From positions 62,001 through 126,000 of the forward strand of contig NZ_JAJATX010000005.1 in assembly GCF_020866965.1 (NCBI RefSeq): a DNA stretch of 64,000 nt, given 5' to 3'. Below are positions 35,199-42,097 of this stretch, piece after piece (position 1 is the first letter of the stretch; every line of letters starts with the position of its first letter). Source of the DNA: Microvirga roseola. Lineage in GTDB: Bacteria > Pseudomonadota > Alphaproteobacteria > Rhizobiales > Beijerinckiaceae. The position numbers were made by a program, and so were the translations under genes. The notes under the pieces were generated by a model. It searched no databases and was not told where the DNA came from. It saw only the letters and a program-made list of their open reading frames with translations.

Positions 35199-35508
35199 CG
35201 TCCGCTCCTCTGGTCTTGATTTTTTTTGCGGGAGACCTTGCCGTGAGCACCGGTCACGTCTCCGTCAGCCCGCCTGTCTTCCTCTGCGGAATCCGCTTGA
35301 AGAAATCTTAAAATTATTTAAAGCTTCAAATATTGCTTGGCAATCCCAAACATGGGGATGCGGGCAACCGGCTCGAACGAAAGGAGTGTTCGGCAGGCTC
35401 AAATTACGGCAGAGTACCGCCGACCTCGGCAGAGGCCACAAGGTCCGCCGGAGACAATCACGCAGCACGGCACACCGTGCGCAGGGAACAGCCATTCGGG
35501 AGTTCATG
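35199..35508. promoter_or_regulatory. Divergent regulatory region between the aryl-CoA ligase and Liv operon 2
   Basis: About 310 bases without a gene. The middle third (35300-35345) is distinctly AT-rich and contains the palindrome at 35315-35332 and a smaller TTGC-ttg-GCAA repeat at 35333-35343. Both flanking genes should be transcribed away from this region. A GGGAG ribosome site sits just before the Liv binding-protein start. Outside these I see no further structure. Confidence 0.7.
35315..35332. promoter_or_regulatory. 18-bp palindromic operator, copy A (ligase / Liv operon divergent promoter)
   Basis: TATTTAAAGCTTCAAATA matches TATTTNAAGCTTNAAATA with the same 16 fixed positions as copy B at 33501-33518. 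Position is central in the divergent region, 117 bases from the ligase start and about 177 from the binding-protein start. Two exact occurrences of a 16-position AT-rich pattern within 2 kb of a GC-rich genome, both in promoter regions of one pathway, point to a common regulator. Confidence 0.78.
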
Positions 35509-36684
35509 ATGAAACTGACTGTCAAAACCCTTGGCCTCGCGGCCGCCTTCAGCATCGCCGCCGTACCGGCCCTGGCGCAGGAAAAGGTGAAGGTCGGCCT
35601 GCTGCTGACCCTCTCCGGCCCGTCGGCGGTTCTGGGCCAGCATGCGCGGGACGGCTTCCAGCTCGCCCTGAAGGATCTCGGCAACAAGCTCGGTGGCCGC
35701 GAGGTCGAACTGATCGTCGTCGACGACGAGCTCAAGCCCGACGTTGCCGTGCAGAAGGCGAAGGGCCTCGTCGAGCGCGACCAGGTCGACTTCGTGGTCG
35801 GGCCGATCTTCTCCAACGTGGCGGTCGCCACCCACAAGCCGATCACCGACTCCAAGACCTTCTACATCAGTCCCAATGCCGGCCCGTCGAACCTCGCCGG
35901 CAAGAGCTGCGACCCCTACTTCTTCGCGACGTCCTACCAGAACGACCAGAACCACGAGGTTCTGGGCAAGGTCGCCGAGAACCGCGGCTACAAGCGCGTT
36001 TATCTCCTCGCCCCGAACTATCAGGCGGGCAAGGATGCGCTCTCGGGCTTCAAGCGGCACTACAAGGGCGAGATCGTCGAGGAATCCTACGTTCCGCTCA
36101 ACACCCTCGACTTCCAGTCGGAGCTCGCCAACATCGCGGCGCTGCAGCCGGATGCGATCTTCACCTTCATGCCCGGCGGCATGGGCGTGAACCTCGTCAA
36201 GCAGTACCGCGCGGCGGGCCTTGCGGATCGCGTGCCGTTCCTCTCCGCCTTCACGGTCGATGAATCGACGCTGCCGGCGCAGCAGGATGCGGCGCTCGGC
36301 ATGTTCGGCGGCTCCAACTGGGCTCCGAACCTCGACACGCCGCAGAACAAGAAGTTCGTGCAGGACTACGTTTCGGCCTACAATTCCGTGCCGGCCTCCT
36401 ACGCCATGCACGCCTACGATGCGGCGCTCCTCATCGACAGTGCCCTCAAGGCGACGGGCGGAAAGACCGACGACAAGGAGGCCCTGCGCGCCGCCCTCAA
36501 GAAGGCGGACTTCAAGTCCCTGCGCGGCGACTTCAAGTTCGGCGCAAACAACTTCCCCGTTCAGGACTTCTACCTCGTGAAGGTCGGAAAGCGCGACGAC
36601 GGCAAGTTCCAGACCGAGATCGTCGAGAAGGTGTTCGACGATTACGCGGACGCCTATGCGAAGGAATGTGCGGCGACGAACTGA
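35509..36684 (+). CDS. Branched-chain-type ABC transporter substrate-binding protein (operon 2, aromatic acid uptake)
   Basis: A 391-residue periplasmic binding protein with signal peptide ending VPALAQEK. VGLLLTLSGPSAVLGQHARDGFQLAL begins the first lobe; the type I fold is as in LivK and in binders of aromatic acids. Two ATGs abut (35506 and 35509); the second has better spacing (6) from GGGAG. It is transcribed divergently from the aryl-CoA ligase with palindrome A in between, so it probably imports the pathway substrate. A bulged hairpin follows the gene. Confidence 0.92.
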   Translation: MKLTVKTLGLAAAFSIAAVPALAQEKVKVGLLLTLSGPSAVLGQHARDGFQLALKDLGNKLGGREVELIVVDDELKPDVAVQKAKGLVERDQVDFVVGPIFSNVAVATHKPITDSKTFYISPNAGPSNLAGKSCDPYFFATSYQNDQNHEVLGKVAENRGYKRVYLLAPNYQAGKDALSGFKRHYKGEIVEESYVPLNTLDFQSELANIAALQPDAIFTFMPGGMGVNLVKQYRAAGLADRVPFLSAFTVDESTLPAQQDAALGMFGGSNWAPNLDTPQNKKFVQDYVSAYNSVPASYAMHAYDAALLIDSALKATGGKTDDKEALRAALKKADFKSLRGDFKFGANNFPVQDFYLVKVGKRDDGKFQTEIVEKVFDDYADAYAKECAATN

Positions 36685-36703
36685 GCCGCATTCCGACACC
36701 TGC

Positions 36704-36738
36704 CCGCCCCGTTCAGGCCTGCGCCTGATACGGGGCGG
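36704..36738 (+). terminator. Hairpin after the operon-2 binding protein (attenuator-like)
   Basis: Left arm 36704-36718 (CCGCCCCGTTCAGGC) pairs with 36723-36738 with one bulged base and a 4-base loop, followed by ccctttat. As with the Opp operon, a stem-loop separates the binding-protein gene from its permeases; partial termination or mRNA protection would raise binding-protein level. The T-run is weak. Confidence 0.55.
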
Positions 36739-36828
36739 CCCTTTATCCCGCGTACGCCGCCGGCATTCTCGCCGCAGGGCTGACGAGCCAAGGCTCGCCG
36801 GTGAACGTCCGCCGCCAGTGAAGCGCCG

Positions 36829-37749
36829 ATGACCGCAACCCTCCTTCTGATCCAGACCCTGAACGGCCTTCAGTTCGGCCTCATCCTGTTCCTGATCGCC
36901 GCCGGGCTGACGCTGGTCTTCGGCGTCATGGACTTCATCAATCTGGCGCACGGCGTCCAGTACATGATTGGCGCCTACCTGATCGCGGCCTTCAGCGCGT
37001 GGACAGGCAGCTTCGGCTGGGGGCTCGTCCTCGCCCTTCCGACGGCGCTGGCCTTCGGGCTTCTTCTCGAAGTGCTCATCTTCCGTCATCTCTACGAGAG
37101 GGATCACCTCGATCAGGTGCTCGCCACCTTCGGCGTGATCCTGTTCCTGAACCAGGGCGTGAAGTTCGTCTGGGGCGCAGCCCCCCTCAGCGTGCCGGTG
37201 CCGGAGATCCTGTCGGGCTCCGTCGAGATCGCGGACGGGCTGCTCTATCCGGTCTATCGCCTCGCCATCATTGCGGCGGGCCTCCTCGTCGCCGCCCTGC
37301 TCTACGTGCTCGTCAATTACACCCGGGTCGGCATGCTGGTGCGCGCGGGCGCAACGAACCCGCAGATGGTGTCGGCGCTCGGCGTCAACATCAAGCGGCT
37401 GTTCATGATCGTCTTCGGCTTCGGAGCCATGCTCGCGGGCTTTGCGGGCGCCATGGTCGCCCCCATCCTCTCGGTCCAGCCCGGCATGGGCGACAACATC
37501 CTCATCCTGGCCTTCGTGGTGATCGTGATCGGCGGCATCGGCTCGATCCGCGGGGCCTTCCTGGCGGCGCTCCTGATCGGCCTCGTCGACACCATCGGCC
37601 GCTCCTTCGCCCCGAACCTGCTCAGGCTCGTTCTCGACCCTTCGGCGGCGAGCCAGACCGGACGGGCGATTGCGCCGATGCTCATCTACATCTTCATGGC
37701 GGCGGTGCTGTTCTTCCGCCCCTCCGGCCTGTTCCCGGTGAAAAGGTAA
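36829..37749 (+). CDS. Branched-chain-type ABC transporter permease LivH (operon 2)
   Basis: A 306-residue permease with eight or so membrane helices. GLTLVFGVMDFINLAHGVQYMIGAY is the LivH hallmark and RAGATNPQMVSALGVNIKRLF the ATPase-contact loop. It follows the binding-protein gene after 144 bases containing the hairpin, and the next gene begins 9 bases after its stop. Confidence 0.93.
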   Translation: MTATLLLIQTLNGLQFGLILFLIAAGLTLVFGVMDFINLAHGVQYMIGAYLIAAFSAWTGSFGWGLVLALPTALAFGLLLEVLIFRHLYERDHLDQVLATFGVILFLNQGVKFVWGAAPLSVPVPEILSGSVEIADGLLYPVYRLAIIAAGLLVAALLYVLVNYTRVGMLVRAGATNPQMVSALGVNIKRLFMIVFGFGAMLAGFAGAMVAPILSVQPGMGDNILILAFVVIVIGGIGSIRGAFLAALLIGLVDTIGRSFAPNLLRLVLDPSAASQTGRAIAPMLIYIFMAAVLFFRPSGLFPVKR

Positions 37750-37758
37750 CGCGCGGCC

Positions 37759-38790
37759 ATGACGGAACTCACCGGAACGCAGACAGCCCCGGCGCCCTCC
37801 TCGGGCATGCGGATCGACATCATCCCTATCATTCTGTTCGCCGCCTTTGCCGCCGCCCCCCTCTTGGCCTCCGCCTCGGGTGCGGAGGGATATGTCCTCT
37901 CGCTCCTCACCCGCGTGATGATCTTCGGCCTTGCGGCCATGTCGCTCGATCTCATCCTCGGCTACGGCGCGCTCGTGAGCTTCGGGCATGCGGCCTTCCT
38001 CGGCATCGGGGCCTATGCCGTCGGCATCCTGGCGAGCCATGGGGTGGAGGACGCGCTGATCCAGATCCCGGTCGCGCTCGCGGCCTCCGCCCTTTTCGCG
38101 CTGGCGACGGGCGCGATCTCGCTGCGGACGAAGGGGGTCTATTTCATCATGATCACCCTCGCCTTCGCGCAGATGCTGTTCTTCCTCGCCACATCCCTTG
38201 GACCCTATGGCGGCGACGACGGCATGACGCTCCCGACCCGCAGCCTCGTGGCGGGCGCCGGATTCCTGGAGAACGATTACGCCTTCTACGCCGCAACCCT
38301 CCTCTGCCTCATCGGGGCCTATCTGCTGTCGCGAGCCATCGTCACGTCGCGCTTCGGGCGCGTGCTGCGCGGTACGAAGGAGAACGCCGTGCGCATGGAG
38401 GCCATCGGCTTCCAGCCCTTCCGCTTCCAGCTTGCAGCCTATGTCGTCAGCGGCATGATCGCGGGACTTGCAGGCTGCCTCATGGCCAACCAGGCGGAGT
38501 TCATCAGCCCGGCCTTCATGACCTGGCAGCGCTCGGGCGAGCTGATCTTCATGGTGGTGCTCGGCGGGCTCGGCTCCCTGCATGGCGCGATCATCGGGGC
38601 CGCCGCATTCCTGCTCCTCGAGGAGTTCCTGCCGGAAATGCTTCATGCGGCGAGCTTCTTCCTGAACGACGACGTCCGCTGGCGGCTGACGGAAAACTGG
38701 CAGATGGCCTTCGGCCCCATCCTGATCCTGATCGTGCTGTTCGCCCGAGGCGGCATCATGGGCGTGTTGCGGAGAGGTTCCCATGGCTGA
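37759..38790 (+). CDS. Branched-chain-type ABC transporter permease LivM (operon 2)
   Basis: A 343-residue permease. LILGYGALVSFGHAAFLGIGAYA and TKENAVRMEAIGFQPFRFQ identify LivM. The C-terminal third has an extended segment (FLPEMLHAASFFLNDDVRWRLTENWQ) typical of permeases in aromatic-acid uptake systems. The gene overlaps the following ATPase gene by 8 bases. Confidence 0.93.
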   Translation: MTELTGTQTAPAPSSGMRIDIIPIILFAAFAAAPLLASASGAEGYVLSLLTRVMIFGLAAMSLDLILGYGALVSFGHAAFLGIGAYAVGILASHGVEDALIQIPVALAASALFALATGAISLRTKGVYFIMITLAFAQMLFFLATSLGPYGGDDGMTLPTRSLVAGAGFLENDYAFYAATLLCLIGAYLLSRAIVTSRFGRVLRGTKENAVRMEAIGFQPFRFQLAAYVVSGMIAGLAGCLMANQAEFISPAFMTWQRSGELIFMVVLGGLGSLHGAIIGAAAFLLLEEFLPEMLHAASFFLNDDVRWRLTENWQMAFGPILILIVLFARGGIMGVLRRGSHG

Positions 38791-39538
38791 GCCCCTGCTC
38801 GAACTGCGCTCCCTGCGGAAGGCTTATGGCGCGCTCGCCGTCACGGACGACGTGAGCCTGTCCATCAGGCCCGGCGAACTGCACGCCATCATCGGCCCGA
38901 ACGGTGCAGGCAAGACGACGCTGATCCACCAGATTTCCGGCATGCTGCCTTCCGATTCCGGACAGATCCTGTTCGATGGGGAGAACGTCACCCATCTCTC
39001 CATGCCCCAGCGGGTAAGGAGAGGGCTCGCCCGCTCGTTCCAGATCACCTCGATCCTGCCGGGCTTCTCGGCGCTCGAAAACGTGGCGCTCGCAGTCCAG
39101 GCGCGGCACGGCTCGAGCTTCCGCTTCTTCGGCAACGCGGCACAGGAGCAGGCGCTGAACGAGCCCGCCATGCAGCACCTGAACACGGTCGGGCTCGGTG
39201 GCCGCGCCAGCATCCCTGCGGGTCTTCTCTCTCACGGCGAGAAGCGGCAGCTCGAACTTGCCATCGCGCTGGCGACGGAGCCGAAGCTTCTCCTGCTCGA
39301 CGAGCCTCTGGCGGGCACCGGCCATGAGGAATCCCTGCGGGTCGTCGAAACGCTGCGGCGTCTGAAGGGGCGCATCACCATCGTGCTGATCGAGCACGAC
39401 ATGGACGCGGTGTTCTCGCTCGCCGACCGGGTCAGCGTCGTCGTCTATGGCCGCGTGATCGCAACCGATACACCCGAAAGCGTAAGGGCGAACGAGGACG
39501 TGCGCACCGCCTATCTCGGCGAGGAGGAAACGGTCTGA
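38783..39538 (+). CDS. Branched-chain-type ABC transporter ATPase LivG (operon 2)
   Basis: A 251-residue ATPase. Walker A GPNGAGKTTLIHQ, GLARSFQITSILPGFSALEN, degenerate signature LSHGEKRQLELAI and Walker B LLLDEPLAGTGHEE. LivG-type. The Walker B tail has TGHEE where most LivG proteins have N or M after G, a small deviation. It ends sharing one base with the LivF start (TGATG). Confidence 0.93.
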   Translation: MAEPLLELRSLRKAYGALAVTDDVSLSIRPGELHAIIGPNGAGKTTLIHQISGMLPSDSGQILFDGENVTHLSMPQRVRRGLARSFQITSILPGFSALENVALAVQARHGSSFRFFGNAAQEQALNEPAMQHLNTVGLGGRASIPAGLLSHGEKRQLELAIALATEPKLLLLDEPLAGTGHEESLRVVETLRRLKGRITIVLIEHDMDAVFSLADRVSVVVYGRVIATDTPESVRANEDVRTAYLGEEETV

Positions 39539-40236
39539 TGCTCACCGTGCGCCAGCTCCAGGCATCCTACGGGGCAGCCCAGGTCCTCTTCGACATCTCG
39601 CTCGATGTCGGCGCAGGCGAAGTCGTGACACTGCTCGGCCGCAACGGCATGGGCAAGACCACCACCGTGCGCTCCATCATGGGCCTGCTGCGCCCGCGCG
39701 GCGGCGAGATCCGCTTCGACGGCGTCGCCGTGACGGGGCTCGCACCCTATCGCGTGGCGAAGGCGGGCATCGGGCTCGTGCCGGAAGGGCGGCAGATCTT
39801 CCCGACCCTGACGGTGGAGGAGAACCTCGTTGCGACCGCATCCGCCCGCAGCGGCGCCCGGCGCTGGACGCTGGATTCGGTCTATGAGCTCTTCCCGCGC
39901 CTGAAGGAGCGGCGCGGCAATCTGGGAACGCAGCTCTCCGGCGGCGAGCAGCAGATGCTCGCCATCGGGCGCGCGCTGATGACGAACCCGAAGCTCCTCA
40001 TCCTCGACGAAGCGACGGAGGGTCTGGCACCCCTGATCCGCGCGGAGATCTGGTCCTGTCTCAAGCGGCTTCGCGGCGAGCAGCAATCCATCCTGGTGAT
40101 CGACAAGAACGTGGATGCGCTGGCAGGCTTCGCCGACCGGCATGTCATCATCGAGAAAGGCCGCTCGGTCTGGACCGGCACGAGCGCGGAGCTGGTGGCC
40201 GATGCAGGCCTCAAGGACCGGTATCTCCACGTCTGA
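39538..40236 (+). CDS. Branched-chain-type ABC transporter ATPase LivF (operon 2)
   Basis: A 232-residue ATPase. Walker A GRNGMGKTTTVR, signature LSGGEQQMLAIGRAL, Walker B LLILDEATEGLAP. In the switch region the usual Q/E-x-N is VIDKNVDAL, consistent with LivF. ATG at 39538 overlaps the previous stop by one base. The formamidase-like hydrolase gene follows 12 bases later. Confidence 0.93.
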   Translation: MLTVRQLQASYGAAQVLFDISLDVGAGEVVTLLGRNGMGKTTTVRSIMGLLRPRGGEIRFDGVAVTGLAPYRVAKAGIGLVPEGRQIFPTLTVEENLVATASARSGARRWTLDSVYELFPRLKERRGNLGTQLSGGEQQMLAIGRALMTNPKLLILDEATEGLAPLIRAEIWSCLKRLRGEQQSILVIDKNVDALAGFADRHVIIEKGRSVWTGTSAELVADAGLKDRYLHV

Positions 40237-40248
40237 ACGGGGCGCAGC

Positions 40249-41067
40249 ATGGTGAGCGACATCGACTTCGAGGCGGAATACAACAACCGGGCCCGCGTTC
40301 CCGATCATCCCGCCCACATCGCAGGCTGGCAGCGGGATGCCGCCACCTACCGCGAAAAGGCCTCCTGCGAACTCGATCTCGCCTATGGGCCGGGCGAGCG
40401 CCACCGGCTCGACCTGTTCCACCCGCCCGGCGGCGACAGCGGCGGCCCCGTCGTTCTGTTCATTCATGGCGGCTACTGGCAGGCCTTCGACAAGTCGTCG
40501 TCCAGCCACCTCGCGCGCGGGGCGAACGAGCGGGGGCTAATGGTCGCCATACCGAGCTACGATCTCGCCCCCTCCGTGAAACTCGCCGACATCGTCGCAG
40601 AGATCGAAGCGGCGGCGGATTTCGTCATGCAGCGCACCGGCCGCCCCCTCGTTGCAACCGGTCACTCGGCGGGCGGACACCTTGCCGCCTGCCTCATGGC
40701 GCGGCGCACGCCTGCGCCGATGCCGGTGCGGTCCGCCATGCCGATCTCCGGCCTCTTCGACCTCGCGCCTCTCATTCCGACTTCGATCAACCGGGCGCTC
40801 GGGCTCGACGAGGGTGAGGCTCGTGAGATGAGTCCCCTCGCCTGGGATCCTCCGGCAGCTGGTCGCCTCGTCGCCGTGGTCGGCGGCGCAGAGAGCAGCG
40901 AATTCCTGCGCCAGTCGCACAGCATCGTCGAGGGCTGGGGCAAGGCGGGCGTCGCCACGCGCTACCATGAAGTGCCGGGTGCGCATCACTTCGACGTGAT
41001 CGCCGGGCTCGCGGAGCCTGCGGACCCGCTCGTCGGTATTCTCGTGGATCTTGCCGCGGACGCTTAG
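40249..41067 (+). CDS. Alpha/beta hydrolase resembling kynurenine formamidase (arylformamidase)
   Basis: A 272-residue alpha/beta-hydrolase. The N-terminal AEYNNRARVPDHP, the oxyanion motif HGGYWQAFDK and the nucleophile elbow GHSAGGHLAA are those of animal/fungal-type N-formylkynurenine formamidases; a late aspartate and the histidine in PGAHHFDVI complete the triad. No signal peptide. As the last gene of Liv operon 2 it would release an aryl amine, such as anthranilate or kynurenine, from its N-formyl form, feeding the 2-aminobenzoyl-CoA route. The family similarity is good; the physiological substrate is inferred. Confidence 0.82.
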   Translation: MVSDIDFEAEYNNRARVPDHPAHIAGWQRDAATYREKASCELDLAYGPGERHRLDLFHPPGGDSGGPVVLFIHGGYWQAFDKSSSSHLARGANERGLMVAIPSYDLAPSVKLADIVAEIEAAADFVMQRTGRPLVATGHSAGGHLAACLMARRTPAPMPVRSAMPISGLFDLAPLIPTSINRALGLDEGEAREMSPLAWDPPAAGRLVAVVGGAESSEFLRQSHSIVEGWGKAGVATRYHEVPGAHHFDVIAGLAEPADPLVGILVDLAADA

Positions 41068-41114
41068 AGCATCGTGCGGAAAAGTGGATTCGGTTTTCCG
41101 CACTCAGCGATGCT
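41068..41114. repeat. Nested intergenic palindrome, REP-like
   Basis: AGCATCG (41068-41074) pairs with CGATGCT (41108-41114) and TGCGGAAAA (41075-41083) with TTTTCCGCA (41094-41102), separated by a small asymmetric bulge. It begins immediately after the stop codon of the hydrolase. The form, and the AGCATCG/TGCGGAAAA words, resemble rhizobial intergenic palindromic repeats. It could also act as a terminator. Confidence 0.7.
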
Positions 41115-41127
41115 GTCATCATAAGAG

Positions 41128-41187
41128 AAAGCATCGGATGGGATCCCAAAAGTGCAAGTCCACTTTTGGGATCCCATCCGATGCTTT
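41128..41187. repeat. Perfect 27-bp inverted repeat with 6-base loop
   Basis: Bases 41128-41154 are the exact reverse complement of 41161-41187, with loop CAAGTC. The arms contain GCATCGGATGGGATCC, itself carrying the AGCATCG word of the adjacent palindrome. It sits 14 bases from that element, between two genes on the same strand. Likely a repetitive extragenic palindrome mobilised in the genome; an RNA hairpin of this length would be very stable. Confidence 0.85.
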
Positions 41188-41248
41188 AGCCCCTCCCCAT
41201 CGCGCGAGCCTGCTCCATCTGCCGTGTCGTCCTTCATGGAGGTGACCG

Positions 41249-41806
41249 ATGCGCTTTGCTCTTGCCCTGACGATCCTGGCTGCAACAGCGCTCGCGCAGC
41301 CGCTCGCCGCATCGGAAGCCGCATGGCAGGCGTTGCGCGATGGCGGCACCGTCGCCCTCCTCCGTCATGCCCGCGCGCCGGGCACCGGCGACCCGGCAGG
41401 CTTCAAGCTCGAAGACTGCTCCACCCAACGTAATCTCTCCGAGGAGGGCCGGGAGCAGGCGCGCCAGCTGGGCGAGACGTTCGGGGACAGGCAGATTCCC
41501 GTCACACGGGTGCTTTCGAGCCGGTGGTGCCGCTCGCTCGACACCGCCCGCCTCGCCTTCGGCGACAGGGCCGAGCCCTATCCGCCTCTCGATTCCTTCT
41601 TCCGCAGCCGGGGAGATCGGGAGGCCCAGACGGAGGCTGTCCGGGAACTCGTCCGCGGCTGGAGCTCCGAGGGCGTACTGGTCCTCGTCACGCATCAGGT
41701 CAACATCACTGCGCTGACGGATGTCTTTCCGGCCGAGGGCGAGGTGATCGTGCTGAGGCCGAAGGCCGAAGACGGCTTCGACCTTGTGGGCAGGATCAGG
41801 ATGTGA
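41249..41806 (+). CDS. Secreted histidine phosphatase family protein
   Basis: A 185-residue protein of the phosphoglycerate-mutase-like/histidine phosphatase superfamily with a signal peptide (1-21, ending LAAS). The phosphohistidine motif is LLRHARAPG, followed by LSEEGREQARQLG, the SSRWCRSLDTA arginine region and the second histidine in VLVTHQVN. It should be a periplasmic phosphomonoesterase; substrate unknown. The start ATG at 41249 follows GGAGG (agg tgacc region). Confidence 0.9.
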   Translation: MRFALALTILAATALAQPLAASEAAWQALRDGGTVALLRHARAPGTGDPAGFKLEDCSTQRNLSEEGREQARQLGETFGDRQIPVTRVLSSRWCRSLDTARLAFGDRAEPYPPLDSFFRSRGDREAQTEAVRELVRGWSSEGVLVLVTHQVNITALTDVFPAEGEVIVLRPKAEDGFDLVGRIRM

Positions 41807-41815
41807 GGGAAGGCC

Positions 41816-42043
41816 TCAATCCCCGGCTTGCCACTGATCGACCATTCCCTGGCTCATATAGGGATGTCCGGCCTCGTTCAGGGCCCGATCCAGGGTCTCG
41901 ATGGCGACGAGCACCTTGGTCAGCTCCTCGGCCATCTCGACCGAGGGCAGCGGAGCTTCGGCAACATGCCGCGCCATCTCGCTTCGGCGCTTCACGAGGC
42001 TCTCGCGGGCTGCATTCAGTTCCTTGATTTCCTCAGGCGTCAT
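41816..42043 (-). CDS. Small conserved-looking hypothetical protein (75 aa)
   Basis: A 75-residue, charged, probably helical protein starting MTPEEIKELNAARES. No signal peptide, cysteine pattern or recognised domain. Upstream of the ATG is ggcgaggagac, an acceptable ribosome site. Codon use looks like the neighbours. It is located after the Mfd-like gene (55 bases) on the same strand, and could share its transcript. Confidence 0.6.
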   Translation of the reverse strand: MTPEEIKELNAARESLVKRRSEMARHVAEAPLPSVEMAEELTKVLVAIETLDRALNEAGHPYMSQGMVDQWQAGD

Positions 42044-42097
42044 CGTCTCCTCGCCCTTCCATCGGTTGCAGGGGTAAGTCGGGTCGGTGAAATAGGT

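Noticed and set aside
35458-38784. A minus-strand open frame of 1108 codons
   Set aside because: It is antisense to the Liv operon 2 genes and encodes a low-complexity Glu/His/Arg/Gly-rich product typical of GC-rich shadow frames.
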